Assembly: GCF_000511355.1 (NCBI RefSeq)
Contig: NC_023135.1
Coordinates: 644,337 to 708,336, forward strand
Length of the DNA stretch: 64,000 bases
Direction: 5' to 3'
Source of the DNA: Leisingera methylohalidivorans DSM 14336
Lineage (GTDB): Bacteria > Pseudomonadota > Alphaproteobacteria > Rhodobacterales > Rhodobacteraceae
The notes below the pieces were generated by a model. It was not told the DNA's origin, did not search any database, and worked only from the letters and a program-made list of their open reading frames with translations. This document shows, one piece after another, positions 7,816-15,599 of this stretch; the first letter of the stretch is position 1; each line of letters starts with the position of its first letter. The position numbers and the translations under genes are program-made.

Positions 7816-8679
7816 TCACTGCTGGCCGGAGGCCCAATCCCAGTACATCTCGCGCACCCGCTTGGCGACAGGACCCGCCTGATATTTGCAATCGTCAAAG
7901 GCGGTGACCGGGGTCACCTTGCTCATATTGCCGGACAGGAAGATCTCGTCGGCCTCTTCAAAGTCCTGATAGCCCAGCACGCATTCATTCACGGTGATGC
8001 CATCGGCCCGCAGGTTGGCGATGTGGCGGGCGCGGGTGATGCCGGCCAGGAAGGTGCCGTTGGGGATCGGAGTGAACACCTCGCCGCCGCGCACCATGAA
8101 GACATTGGAAGTCGCAGTCTCCGCCACATTGCCCATCGCATCCAGCACCAGCGCATTGGAGAACCCCTTGCCGCGGGCCTCCCGCAGCATCCGGGCATTG
8201 TTTGGGTACAGGCAGCCGGCCTTGGCGTTCACCACCGTGTTTTCCAGCACCGGCCGGCGGAAGCGGGTGCGGGTGAGCGTTGCAGCGGCGGTTTCCGGCG
8301 CCATCGGGATTTCCTCCAGGCTGACCGCAAAGCACGTGCTGTCAGCCTTGGGGACAATCAGGGTCTCATCGCCGTCGGCGGCCCAGTACATGGGGCGGAT
8401 ATAGACCGCGGCGCCGGGTGCAAACCCCTCCAGCCCCTCGCGGACCACCTCCGCCATCTGTTCTGCCGAAAGCGCAGGCGTCATCATCAGCGCCTCGGCC
8501 GAGGCATTGGTGCGGGCGCAGTGCCGGTCCAGATCCGGGATCACCCCGTCAAAGAACCGGGCGCCGTCGAACACCGAGGATCCCAGCCACATAGCATGAT
8601 CCGCGGCCCGCATCACCGCCAGGTTGCCGTCATGCCATTTGCCGTCGAAATAGGTCCGGATGCTGCTGCCCGCTGCCAT
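7816..8679 (-). CDS. ilvE: Branched-chain amino acid aminotransferase (class IV PLP)
   Basis: A 287-aa fold-type IV PLP enzyme for the last step of Ile, Leu and Val synthesis (2-oxo acid + Glu). It shows the class IV blocks: AMWLGSSVFDGARFFDG (N-terminal), RPMYWAADGDETLIVPKAD, the PLP lysine in VVNAKAGCLYPNNARML, and AETATSNVFMVRGGEVFTP, followed by GTFLAGITRARHI. D-amino-acid transaminase and aminodeoxychorismate lyase share this fold, but length and the RPMYW block favour the branched-chain type. Single gene, flanked by gaps of about 190 and 290 bases. Confidence 0.85.
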   Translation of the reverse strand: MAAGSSIRTYFDGKWHDGNLAVMRAADHAMWLGSSVFDGARFFDGVIPDLDRHCARTNASAEALMMTPALSAEQMAEVVREGLEGFAPGAAVYIRPMYWAADGDETLIVPKADSTCFAVSLEEIPMAPETAAATLTRTRFRRPVLENTVVNAKAGCLYPNNARMLREARGKGFSNALVLDAMGNVAETATSNVFMVRGGEVFTPIPNGTFLAGITRARHIANLRADGITVNECVLGYQDFEEADEIFLSGNMSKVTPVTAFDDCKYQAGPVAKRVREMYWDWASGQQ

Positions 8680-8967
8680 TGCACTGCCCTCGCTTTACGA
8701 GGCGGAAACTAGGCAGAGTCGGCACGGCCGTCCAGACATGCTTGTTTGACAGACCGATGGAATAGCTGCCTAGATGCTATTATCTTATATGTTTTCAGCG
8801 ACTTAGTTGCCGTGAAGGGCAGGAAGTGACGCGGCGTCTTATAGGTCAGCATTGCTGCCCAATCAGCTTATGCGTGTTCTGGCGGCAGGGTCCGGCGCGC
8901 CCGGCCCAACCGGGCCCGTGCATCCTGATGCGCGCAGGCCCGGGCGGGAGTGCCCGGTCCCGGTTTC
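8680..8967. other. Intergenic region between ilvE and the paa operon end
   Basis: No supported gene. On the ilvE side lies an AT-rich stretch (about 8760-8810, containing TATTATCTTATATG) that is the likely ilvE promoter area. At 8899-8915 a stem GCCCGG / CCGGGC with loop CCCAA lies about 50-70 bases past the stop of the last paa gene and may mark the end of that transcript; it lacks a T run. Confidence 0.5.
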
Positions 8968-9729
8968 TTACGCAGCCGGTTTCAGCCCGCTTTTGCCCAG
9001 AACGGCCCCGGCGTCCTGCTCCCATTGAGCTTTCAACTCGGCATTCGGGGTGCGGCGCAGGCCGATGGCCTTCAGCCCTTCAAACTTCTCCGAGGCTTCC
9101 TGGCCGAAGCTTGCCGCCACCCGCGGCCACCAGTAATCCGCCAGCTCTTGCAGCGCCGGCGCGCCTTGCCCCTCAACCAGCTGCATCAAGCCTTCTTCGG
9201 CCAGTTCCGCATGGTGCGCCTCGACCGGCAGAATGGCGCGGAACGCCTCGGCCAGCGGCTGGTAGGAGACATGCGACAGCTCCTCCAGCTGCAGCGTCAC
9301 AGCGCGGCCCATCAAGAGGTTCATCATCACCGCATCCGCCCAGCCTTCCAGCGGGTAGTTGAACACCGCCAGCCGCATGTCGTGCTTGGTCCGGCTCTGG
9401 CCGATATCGGCATCGCGCTCCAGCCTTGCGGTCCAGGGGTGGTGGTCGGCATAGCGTTCAATATCCGCGCCGAACTCCCCCATGATGCGCAGCACTTTTT
9501 CGGCGCTGTCGCTTTTCTCCAGCACGATCCTGGCAGCGGCGATGCGCGCCTTGATGCCCGGACCTTCGTTGATGATATCGGCAAAGCCGGCGGCGCCCGC
9601 CAGCTCGCTGTCGACAAAGGTCGCCATCATCTTCAGCAGCTCGGCGCGGTAGCGCGGCGGCACGTTGGACGGATTGCTCAGCACGCCGCCCTGCGCCAGA
9701 TAGCTTTCGATGCTCATTTCTTCTGTCAT
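8968..9729 (-). CDS. PaaA/PaaC-like ferritin-fold protein downstream of paaE
   Basis: A 253-aa protein of the phenylacetic acid catabolic (PaaA/PaaC) family. Visible pieces include LMGRAVTLQLEELSHVSYQP and AFRAILPVEAHHAELAEEG, a Glu/His pattern as in ferritin-like di-iron helices. The usual epoxidase set is already complete (paaA-E), so this is an extra paralogue. Its start (ATG 9729, GAGGGAG upstream) lies 24 bases after the paaE stop, so it is the last gene of the operon. It could be a structural or assembly subunit, or an enzyme of its own; function is not established from sequence. Confidence 0.8.
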   Translation of the reverse strand: MTEEMSIESYLAQGGVLSNPSNVPPRYRAELLKMMATFVDSELAGAAGFADIINEGPGIKARIAAARIVLEKSDSAEKVLRIMGEFGADIERYADHHPWTARLERDADIGQSRTKHDMRLAVFNYPLEGWADAVMMNLLMGRAVTLQLEELSHVSYQPLAEAFRAILPVEAHHAELAEEGLMQLVEGQGAPALQELADYWWPRVAASFGQEASEKFEGLKAIGLRRTPNAELKAQWEQDAGAVLGKSGLKPAA

Positions 9730-9753
9730 GGTCTTGCTCCCTCGCTGTTGCCG

Positions 9754-10827
9754 TTACTGGTCGTAGTCGACCACGACATTGTCCGTCACCGGATAGGCCT
9801 GGCAGGACAGCACATAGCCCTTTTCGACCTCGTAATCCTCCAGCGCGTGATTGGCGACCATTTCGACTTCGCCTTCCAGCACCTTGCAGCGGCAGGTGGA
9901 GCAGACGCCGGCCTTGCAGGCGTATGGCGCGTCCATGGCGTTTTCCAGCGCGGCATCGAGCAGGGTCATGTCTTTGCCCATTTCAACGGTCTGGGTGGCA
10001 CCGTCCAGGGTAATGGCGGCCTTGGTCTGATTGGCGCCGGTCCCTGCATCCGCTGACTGAACCTTGCGTTTGGCGCGGCCCGGCTGGGCAGAGGCGAACA
10101 GCTCGAACTTGATCTGGCTGTCGTCCAATCCTGCGGTGCGCAGCGCCGCGGCGATGCCCAGCATCATCGGTTCCGGACCGCAGATGAAGGCGGTGTCGAC
10201 CGATTTGATGTCGATCCAATGCTCGAACAGCTGGGCGCATTTGTCTTCGGTCACCAGGCCGGTGAACAGGTCGATTTCCTGCGCATCCGTTTCCAGCACA
10301 TGGATCACGTTGAAGCGGCCCATGTAGATGTTCTTCAGATCCTCCAGCTCCTCGCGGAACATGATCGTGTTGACGCCCTTGTTGGCGTAGACCAGCGTGA
10401 AGGAGGCTTTCGGCTCGGCCGCCAGTGTGGTCTTGAGGATCGACAGCACCGGGGTGACGCCGGAACCGCCTGCAAAACCCAGGTAATGCTTCTCGGCGCC
10501 GGTATCGAGGGGCGTGAAGAAGCTGCCCATCGGCGGCATTGCCTGGATGGTGTCGCCGGCCTTCAGTTCGGTGTTGGCCCAGGTCGAAAAGGCGCCGCCG
10601 TCGACACGTTTGATGCCGACTTGCAGGATGCCCTCATCGCGGCCTGCACAGATCGAATAGCTGCGGCGCAGCTCCTCGCCGTCAAAGTCGCGGCGGAAGG
10701 TCAGATACTGGCCTTGGGTGAAATTGAACTCTTCAGCTGCGCCGCCCGCGGGCTTCAGGGTGACAACCACCGCATCGCGGATGGTCTTGCGGACGTCGGT
10801 GACTTCAAGGTCGTGAAAGCGCGCCAT
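9754..10827 (-). CDS. paaE: Phenylacetyl-CoA epoxidase reductase subunit PaaE
   Basis: A 357-aa NAD(P)H-dependent reductase feeding electrons to PaaA. N-terminal FNR-like FAD and NAD domains show RSYSICAGRDEG (FAD) and GFAGGSGVTPVLSILKTTL (NAD). The C-terminal plant-type 2Fe-2S domain has CKAGVCSTCRCKVLEG plus a final Cys in YVLSCQAYPV. The start is set at ATG 10827 (GAGGAGA upstream); the longer frame to 10935 adds a low-complexity Pro/Ala/Arg leader. It lies 10 bases from paaD in the paaABCDE order. Confidence 0.95.
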   Translation of the reverse strand: MARFHDLEVTDVRKTIRDAVVVTLKPAGGAAEEFNFTQGQYLTFRRDFDGEELRRSYSICAGRDEGILQVGIKRVDGGAFSTWANTELKAGDTIQAMPPMGSFFTPLDTGAEKHYLGFAGGSGVTPVLSILKTTLAAEPKASFTLVYANKGVNTIMFREELEDLKNIYMGRFNVIHVLETDAQEIDLFTGLVTEDKCAQLFEHWIDIKSVDTAFICGPEPMMLGIAAALRTAGLDDSQIKFELFASAQPGRAKRKVQSADAGTGANQTKAAITLDGATQTVEMGKDMTLLDAALENAMDAPYACKAGVCSTCRCKVLEGEVEMVANHALEDYEVEKGYVLSCQAYPVTDNVVVDYDQ

Positions 10828-10837
10828 CAGGGTCTCC

Positions 10838-11311
10838 TCAGATGCACTTGAAATAATCAAAGGGTTCGAGGCAGTCCTGGCAGCGCCAGTGGGCCTTGCA
10901 GGGGGTCGAGCCGAACTGGCTGACCTTGGTGACATGTGTGCTGCCGCAGTTCGGGCATTTCTCGGGGCCGCCGGCGGCCTGGGGCGGGGCGATACCGTAA
11001 GCCTCCAGCATGGCGCGGCCTTTCTCTGACAGCCAGTCGGTGGTCCAGGCCGGGGAAATCCGGGTTTTCAGTTTCAGATCCGTAATGCCGCGGTCGCGGA
11101 GCGCGGTTTCGATATCCAAGGCGATCACCGCAGTTGCCGGGCAGCCGGAATAGGTCGGGGTGACGCTGACAACCAGAGTTTCGCCTTCCCAGGCCACATC
11201 GCGGATGATGCCCAGATCCACCAGCGAGATCACCGGGATTTCCGGGTCCGGCACGGCGTCGAGCCACTCCCAGATCCGGGTGGTGCTTGGCTGAGTTGTC
11301 ACTTGGCTCAT
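10838..11311 (-). CDS. paaD: Phenylacetyl-CoA epoxidase assembly protein PaaD
   Basis: A 157-aa member of the MIP18/DUF59 family with a C-terminal zinc ribbon. The N-terminal half contains DAVPDPEIPVISLVDLGIIR and TYSGCPATAVIALDIE, and the C-terminus has CPNCGSTHV plus a second Cys pair in CQDCLEPFDYFKC. PaaD is thought to help mature the Fe or Fe-S centres of the epoxidase. The start is ATG 11311, preceded by AAGGGG; the upstream extension to 11422 runs through hairpin sequence and is rejected. A 127-base gap separates it from paaC, larger than the other spacings in the operon. Confidence 0.94.
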   Translation of the reverse strand: MSQVTTQPSTTRIWEWLDAVPDPEIPVISLVDLGIIRDVAWEGETLVVSVTPTYSGCPATAVIALDIETALRDRGITDLKLKTRISPAWTTDWLSEKGRAMLEAYGIAPPQAAGGPEKCPNCGSTHVTKVSQFGSTPCKAHWRCQDCLEPFDYFKCI

Positions 11312-11438
11312 GCGGTTACCCCTTTTGGCTGTTCCGCCCGGCGGAACGCCGGGCAACGCCCGTCCGGCCCCCAGGGGAGGCAGGCGTTCAACGCCCGTCC
11401 CCGGGACAGGCGCTGCCCTCATTCCGTCATCAATCCCG
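11312..11438. repeat. Hairpin-containing spacer inside the paa operon
   Basis: The paaC-paaD gap holds a perfect stem TTCCGCC / GGCGGAA with a one-base centre (11332-11346), and AACGCC and CCCGTCC words repeated around it (for example CAACGCCCGTCC near 11351 and 11391). This looks like a degenerate intergenic repeat inserted within the operon; it could tune paaD/paaE levels by attenuation or RNA processing. Confidence 0.45.
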
Positions 11439-12212
11439 TTACCACTTGGCGCCGGGATAGGCGCGCTGCAGCCATTGCATCTGGGTCAGCAGATGACCCA
11501 AATGCTCGGTGTGCATCGCACCGTTCCGGCCGCCCTTATGGGCGAAGCGGCTCTCCGGGATGGTCAGCGTCGCGTCGGTCAGGATGCGGGTGACCAGCGC
11601 GTCGTATTCCTCGCGCAAGGCCGCCGGATCGGGGGCGATACCCGCCATGACCATTGCGGCGTCGACGTCATCAGACTGGAACATCTCACCCGCGTAGGGC
11701 CAGAGATAGTCCAGCGCCTCCTGCATCCGGCGGTGGCTTTCCTCGGTGCCGTCGCCCAGGCTCACCACGGTATCGGCGGAGCGTTCCAGGTGATAGGCCG
11801 CCTCTTTGCTGGCTTTTCCGGCAATCGCCGCGACCCGTTCGTCGGAGGATTTCATCAGCCGCCCCAGCTGGATCGAATGCCAGGCGTCAAACAGGAACTG
11901 GCGCATCAGGGTGCGGCCGAAATCGTGGTTCGGCACCTCTACCAGCAGCACATTGCGGAAATCCCAGGCGTCGCGCAGAAAGGCGAGGTCGTCGGCGGAT
12001 TTGCCCTCACCCTGCACCTCGGCCGCGAGGCCAAGCCACATCTGGGTCTGGCCGATCATGTCCAGCGCGGTGTTGGCCAGCGCGATGTCTTCCTCCAGCG
12101 CCGGCGCGTGGCCGCACCATTCGCTGACCCGATGGCCCAGGATCAGGGTGTTGTCGCCCATCCGCAGCAGGAACTGCAGAAAGGCCTCATCCTTGGAAAC
12201 AGGGGTGCTCAT
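11439..12212 (-). CDS. paaC: Phenylacetyl-CoA epoxidase structural subunit PaaC
   Basis: A 257-aa ferritin-fold subunit that pairs with catalytic PaaA. It contains FLLRMGDNTLILGHRVSEWCG, EDIALANTALDMIGQTQMWL and AFLRDAWDFRNVLLVEVPNHD, characteristic of PaaC. PaaC is the enzymatically silent partner. The ATG at 12212 overlaps the paaB stop by one base (TGATG), favouring it over the GTG one codon upstream. Part of paaABCDE. Confidence 0.95.
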   Translation of the reverse strand: MSTPVSKDEAFLQFLLRMGDNTLILGHRVSEWCGHAPALEEDIALANTALDMIGQTQMWLGLAAEVQGEGKSADDLAFLRDAWDFRNVLLVEVPNHDFGRTLMRQFLFDAWHSIQLGRLMKSSDERVAAIAGKASKEAAYHLERSADTVVSLGDGTEESHRRMQEALDYLWPYAGEMFQSDDVDAAMVMAGIAPDPAALREEYDALVTRILTDATLTIPESRFAHKGGRNGAMHTEHLGHLLTQMQWLQRAYPGAKW

Positions 12213-12496
12213 CACATTGCCCCCACGTCTTCGGGAATGTCGAAGAAGGTCGGATGGCGGTAGACCTTGGACTCGGCCGGTTCATAGAGCGGGCCTTTGT
12301 CGCTGGGCGATGAGGCGGCGATGCGGTTGGCCTCGACCACCCAGATCGACACGCCTTCGTTGCGGCGGGTATAGACGTCGCGGGCGTTCTTGATCGCCAT
12401 TTCGGCGTCCGGCGCATGCAGGGAACCGACGTGGCGGTGGCTCATCCCGTGCTGGCCGCGGATGAAGACTTCCCAGAGGGGCCATTCGTTTTTCAT
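12212..12496 (-). CDS. paaB: Phenylacetyl-CoA epoxidase small subunit PaaB
   Basis: A 94-aa PaaB, the small subunit that bridges PaaAC heterodimers. It opens MKNEWPLWEVFIRGQHGMSH and contains GSLHAPDAEMAIKNARDVYT, both hallmarks. The start codon follows a strong AGGAGG. It lies 63 bases after paaA and overlaps paaC by one base. Confidence 0.96.
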   Translation of the reverse strand: MKNEWPLWEVFIRGQHGMSHRHVGSLHAPDAEMAIKNARDVYTRRNEGVSIWVVEANRIAASSPSDKGPLYEPAESKVYRHPTFFDIPEDVGAM

Positions 12497-12559
12497 GTCT
12501 CAAATCCTCCTGGCTGAGGGGGCGCTGCGCGGCTGGCCGGAGCGCCGGAATGCTTGGGG

Positions 12560-13537
12560 TTATTCGGCGGCGTGCTTGCGGGCGGCTTTCTTTCTGGCAT
12601 AGGCCAGCATCCCGTCGCGCACCCAGGCGCCGTGGTCCCAGGCCTTGTTGCGGGCGGCGAGCCGGTCGGTGTTGCACGGGCCGTTGCCCTGGATCACCTC
12701 AAAGAACTCATCCCAGTCCGGGTCGGTGTAATCGTAATGGCCGCGTTCCTCGTTCCATTTCAGGTCCGGGTCGGGGACAGTCAGGCCAAGGAACTCAGCC
12801 TGCGGCACGGTCTGGTCGACGAACTTCTGGCGCAGCTCGTCATTGGTGTTCATCTTGATCTTCCAGGCCATCGACTGCGCCGAATGGACCGAATCCTTGT
12901 CGGAGGGGCCGAACATCATCAGCGACGGATACCAAAGGCGGTTCAGCGCATCCTGGGCCATCTTTTTTTGCTCGGGCGTGCCCTCGGCCATCTTGCGGAT
13001 GGCGTCATAGCCCTGGCGCTGGTGAAAGCTTTCCTCTTTGCAGACCCGGATCATCGCGCGGGAGTAGGGGCCGAAGGAAGTCCGCTGCAGCGGCACCTGG
13101 TTCATGATCGCGGCCCCGTCGACCAGCCAGCCGACTGCGCCGATATCGGCCCAGTTCAGCGTCGGGTAGTTGAAGATCGACGAATACTTCATGCGCCCGT
13201 CCAGCAGCATTTCCGTCATCTCGTCACGGGACACGCCCAGCGTTTCCGCCGCACAGTACAGGTACAGGCCGTGACCGGCCTCATCCTGCACCTTGGCGAG
13301 CAGGATCGCCTTGCGCTCCAGCGTCGGCGCGCGGGTGATCCAGTTGCCCTCGGGCAGCTGACCGACGATTTCGGAATGGGCGTGCTGACCGATCTGGCGG
13401 ATCAGCGTCTTGCGGTAGCCTTCGGGCATCCAGTCCTTGGGCTCGATCTTCTCACCCGCGTCGATGCGCGCCTGAAAGGCCGCCAGCTGTTCGGGATCGT
13501 CCTGGGTCGCCTCGGATTTGACCATCTGAGCATACAT
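12560..13537 (-). CDS. paaA: Phenylacetyl-CoA epoxidase catalytic subunit PaaA
   Basis: A 325-aa di-iron monooxygenase subunit that epoxidises the ring of phenylacetyl-CoA. Di-iron ligand helices are visible as [20 protein letters not shown] and [17 protein letters not shown]. The C-terminus contains [22 protein letters not shown], typical of PaaA. Start ATG 13537 follows AGGAGG. Together with paaB-E it funnels phenylacetate (from phenylalanine or aromatics) to acetyl-CoA and succinyl-CoA; paaK, paaG and paaZ are not in this window. Confidence 0.96.
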   Translation of the reverse strand: MYAQMVKSEATQDDPEQLAAFQARIDAGEKIEPKDWMPEGYRKTLIRQIGQHAHSEIVGQLPEGNWITRAPTLERKAILLAKVQDEAGHGLYLYCAAETLGVSRDEMTEMLLDGRMKYSSIFNYPTLNWADIGAVGWLVDGAAIMNQVPLQRTSFGPYSRAMIRVCKEESFHQRQGYDAIRKMAEGTPEQKKMAQDALNRLWYPSLMMFGPSDKDSVHSAQSMAWKIKMNTNDELRQKFVDQTVPQAEFLGLTVPDPDLKWNEERGHYDYTDPDWDEFFEVIQGNGPCNTDRLAARNKAWDHGAWVRDGMLAYARKKAARKHAAE

Positions 13538-13561
13538 GTCTGGGACCTCCTGCGGGTTAGG

Positions 13562-14764
13562 TTACACGCGTTCCAGGATCAGGGCTGTCCCCTGTCCGAC
13601 ACCAACGCACATGGTACACAGCGCATAACGGCCACCGCTGCGCTGCAACTGATAGGCGGCGGTCAGCACCAGCCGCGCGCCGGACATGCCCAGCGGGTGG
13701 CCGATCGCAATCGCACCGCCATTGGGGTTAACATGGGGCGCGTCATCCGCGATGCCAAGTTCGCGCAGCGTGGCAAGGCCCTGGCTGGCAAAAGCCTCGT
13801 TCAGTTCGATCACGTCCATCTGCTCGATGGTCAGGCCGGTGCGCGCCAGCACCTTGCGGGTGGCGGGCACCGGGCCGATGCCCATGATGCGCGGCTCCAC
13901 ACCTGCGGCAGCCATGCCGACGATGCGGGCCATAGGTTTCAGGCCGTTCTTTGCGGCAGCAGCCTCACTCGCCATCAGGATCGCGGCGGCGCCGTCATTG
14001 ACGCCGGAGGCATTGCCCGCGGTCACCGTCTTGTCCGGGCCATTGACTCCCTTGAGGCCCGCCAGCTTTTCAGCCGAAGTGCCGGGGCGGGGGTGTTCGT
14101 CGGTGTCTACCACCAGCGGATCGCCCTTGCGCTGGGGGATCGTCACAGGGGTGATCTCGTCCTTGAAAATACCCGCCCCGTGCGCTGCGGCCCAGCGGGC
14201 CTGGCTGCGGGCGGCAAAGGCGTCCTGATCCTCGCGGGAGATGCCGTAATCCGCAGCGACGTTGTCGGCGGTCTGCGGCATGGAATCGGTGCCGTACATC
14301 TTCTCCATCTGCGGGTTCACGAAGCGCCAGCCGATGGTGGTGTCATAAACCGCATTGGCGCGGGTGAAGGCGGCAGTTGCCTTGGGCATCACAAAGGGCG
14401 CGCGGCTCATGCTCTCAACCCCGCCGGCGATGGCCATGTCATAATCGCCTGCCTTGATGCCGCGCGACGCCATGCCGACCGCATCCATGCCGGACGCGCA
14501 AAGCCGGTTGATGGTGGTGCCGGGAACGGTGGCGGGCAGGCCCGCCAGCAGCGCCGCCATGCGGGCGACGTTGCGGTTGCTTTCACCGGCCTGATTGGCG
14601 TCCCCCAGGATCACGTCATCCAGCGAACCCCAATCTGCATCCGGGTTGCGCGCGGCCAAGGCCGCAATCGGCAAGGCGGCCAGGTCATCGGTGCGCAGCT
14701 GGCTTAGCGCGCCGCCGTAGCGGCCGATCGGGGTGCGGGTGGCATCGCAGATGAAAGCATCCAT
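13562..14764 (-). CDS. 3-oxoadipyl-CoA/acetyl-CoA thiolase (PaaJ/PcaF type)
   Basis: A 400-aa thiolase. It has the acyl-enzyme Cys89 in [20 protein letters not shown], the His of [16 protein letters not shown] and the second Cys in [12 protein letters not shown]. The start is ATG 14764 ([14 protein letters not shown]); the longer frame upstream covers promoter sequence. It lies 24 bases upstream of paaA on the same strand, which favours 3-oxoadipyl-CoA thiolase, the last step of phenylacetate breakdown (paaJ, also called pcaF in the protocatechuate branch). Sequence alone does not separate the two. Confidence 0.92.
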   Translation of the reverse strand: MDAFICDATRTPIGRYGGALSQLRTDDLAALPIAALAARNPDADWGSLDDVILGDANQAGESNRNVARMAALLAGLPATVPGTTINRLCASGMDAVGMASRGIKAGDYDMAIAGGVESMSRAPFVMPKATAAFTRANAVYDTTIGWRFVNPQMEKMYGTDSMPQTADNVAADYGISREDQDAFAARSQARWAAAHGAGIFKDEITPVTIPQRKGDPLVVDTDEHPRPGTSAEKLAGLKGVNGPDKTVTAGNASGVNDGAAAILMASEAAAAKNGLKPMARIVGMAAAGVEPRIMGIGPVPATRKVLARTGLTIEQMDVIELNEAFASQGLATLRELGIADDAPHVNPNGGAIAIGHPLGMSGARLVLTAAYQLQRSGGRYALCTMCVGVGQGTALILERV

Positions 14765-14801
14765 GGGTGTTCGCGTCTCCTGTGGCGGCGGCAGGGATAA
14801 G

Positions 14802-14891
14802 CCGACCGTTGGGTCGGTGATACGCCGGAAGATGATTCGCGGCAAGTTAAATGTAACGAGAAATGACTGACCTCTAAAATAATGTAACGAG
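14802..14891 (-). promoter_or_regulatory. Candidate promoter/operator region of the paa operon
   Basis: Two features lie upstream of the thiolase start. A perfect inverted repeat CCGACC-GTTG-GGTCGG (14802-14817) resembles the ACCGACC/GGTCGGT operators I recall for TetR-family PaaR regulators. Further upstream an 11-base direct repeat AATGTAACGAG occurs at 14850-14860 and 14881-14891, spaced 31 bases, three helical turns. No regulator gene is adjacent. Confidence 0.45.
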
Positions 14892-14938
14892 TCCTGCGGG
14901 TTTCAAGCCTCCGCCGGTTTCTGCGCCGTGCTCCGGTT

Positions 14939-15469
14939 CTAAAAATCAATGCAGCGCAGGACGTCATTGGGGTAGAGTCTGTCTTGAACCTGAAAATGGG
15001 TTTGGCCTGCCCTTTCAAAACCATGGCTGAGATAGAAGGCGATGGCCCCCTTGTTTTCGGAATTGGTGGCAAGCCACGGGGCGTTCCAGCCGTTGCTGCG
15101 GCAGGCCTCAATCCCCGCAGCGAGCAGGGCTTGTCCCAGGCCCCGACCCTGGTGCCGGGGCTGAACGTAAAGCGTCGAGATTTCAGTTGCAGAACTGCTG
15201 CGGCCCGGGCACGGGTTGCCGTGTGATACCCGGATGTAGCCGTCAATTCCCTCGCGGTTTTCTGAAACCAGCAGCGTTTCTGCAGAGCGGTTCAGGAGGT
15301 CGAGGAAGTGGCCGCGGGTAAACTGGCCAAGCGCGTAATCCGCAAAGATACTGCTGATGCCTTGGCGCAAATATGTGCCGATCCACACTTCGATGGAGAG
15401 GACCGCAAGACAGGAGGCGTCTTCGGGTCTGGCTGCGCGGATTGATCCGGGGTTGGGTATATCGCTCAT
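14939..15469 (-). CDS. GNAT-family N-acetyltransferase, substrate unknown
   Basis: A 176-aa GNAT with acetyl-CoA motif A as TLYVQPRHQGRGLGQALLAA and motif B around NKGAIAFYLSHGFERAGQ. The start is ATG 15469 (MSDIPNPGSIRAARPED); the upstream extension to 15553 looks non-coding. The pattern resembles small-molecule or protein acetyltransferases of the RimI/MddA group, but nothing fixes the substrate. It is divergent from the sulfatase gene, with a 130-base shared upstream region. Confidence 0.85.
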   Translation of the reverse strand: MSDIPNPGSIRAARPEDASCLAVLSIEVWIGTYLRQGISSIFADYALGQFTRGHFLDLLNRSAETLLVSENREGIDGYIRVSHGNPCPGRSSSATEISTLYVQPRHQGRGLGQALLAAGIEACRSNGWNAPWLATNSENKGAIAFYLSHGFERAGQTHFQVQDRLYPNDVLRCIDF

Positions 15470-15574
15470 AATATGCTTTGCCTTTGGAGGACTTGCGGGC
15501 GGGGCGTGCGCCGGGGGAAATGCATGGCTGTTAAGGAAATTCATTCTCGCCATTTTGCTTCACCTGTTCAATAA

Positions 15575-15592
15575 TCCCGGCACTTACCGGGA
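15575..15592 (+). promoter_or_regulatory. Hairpin overlapping the sulfatase ribosome-binding site
   Basis: A 6-bp perfect stem TCCCGG-CACTTA-CCGGGA ends inside the Shine-Dalgarno GGGAGG of the sulfatase gene (start 15600). If it folds, it would hide the ribosome-binding site. Confidence 0.35.
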
Positions 15593-15599
15593 GGCGCCG

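Noticed and set aside
12554..14707. 717-codon plus-strand open frame over paaA and the thiolase
   Set aside because: Antisense to two unmistakable enzymes; no domain visible.
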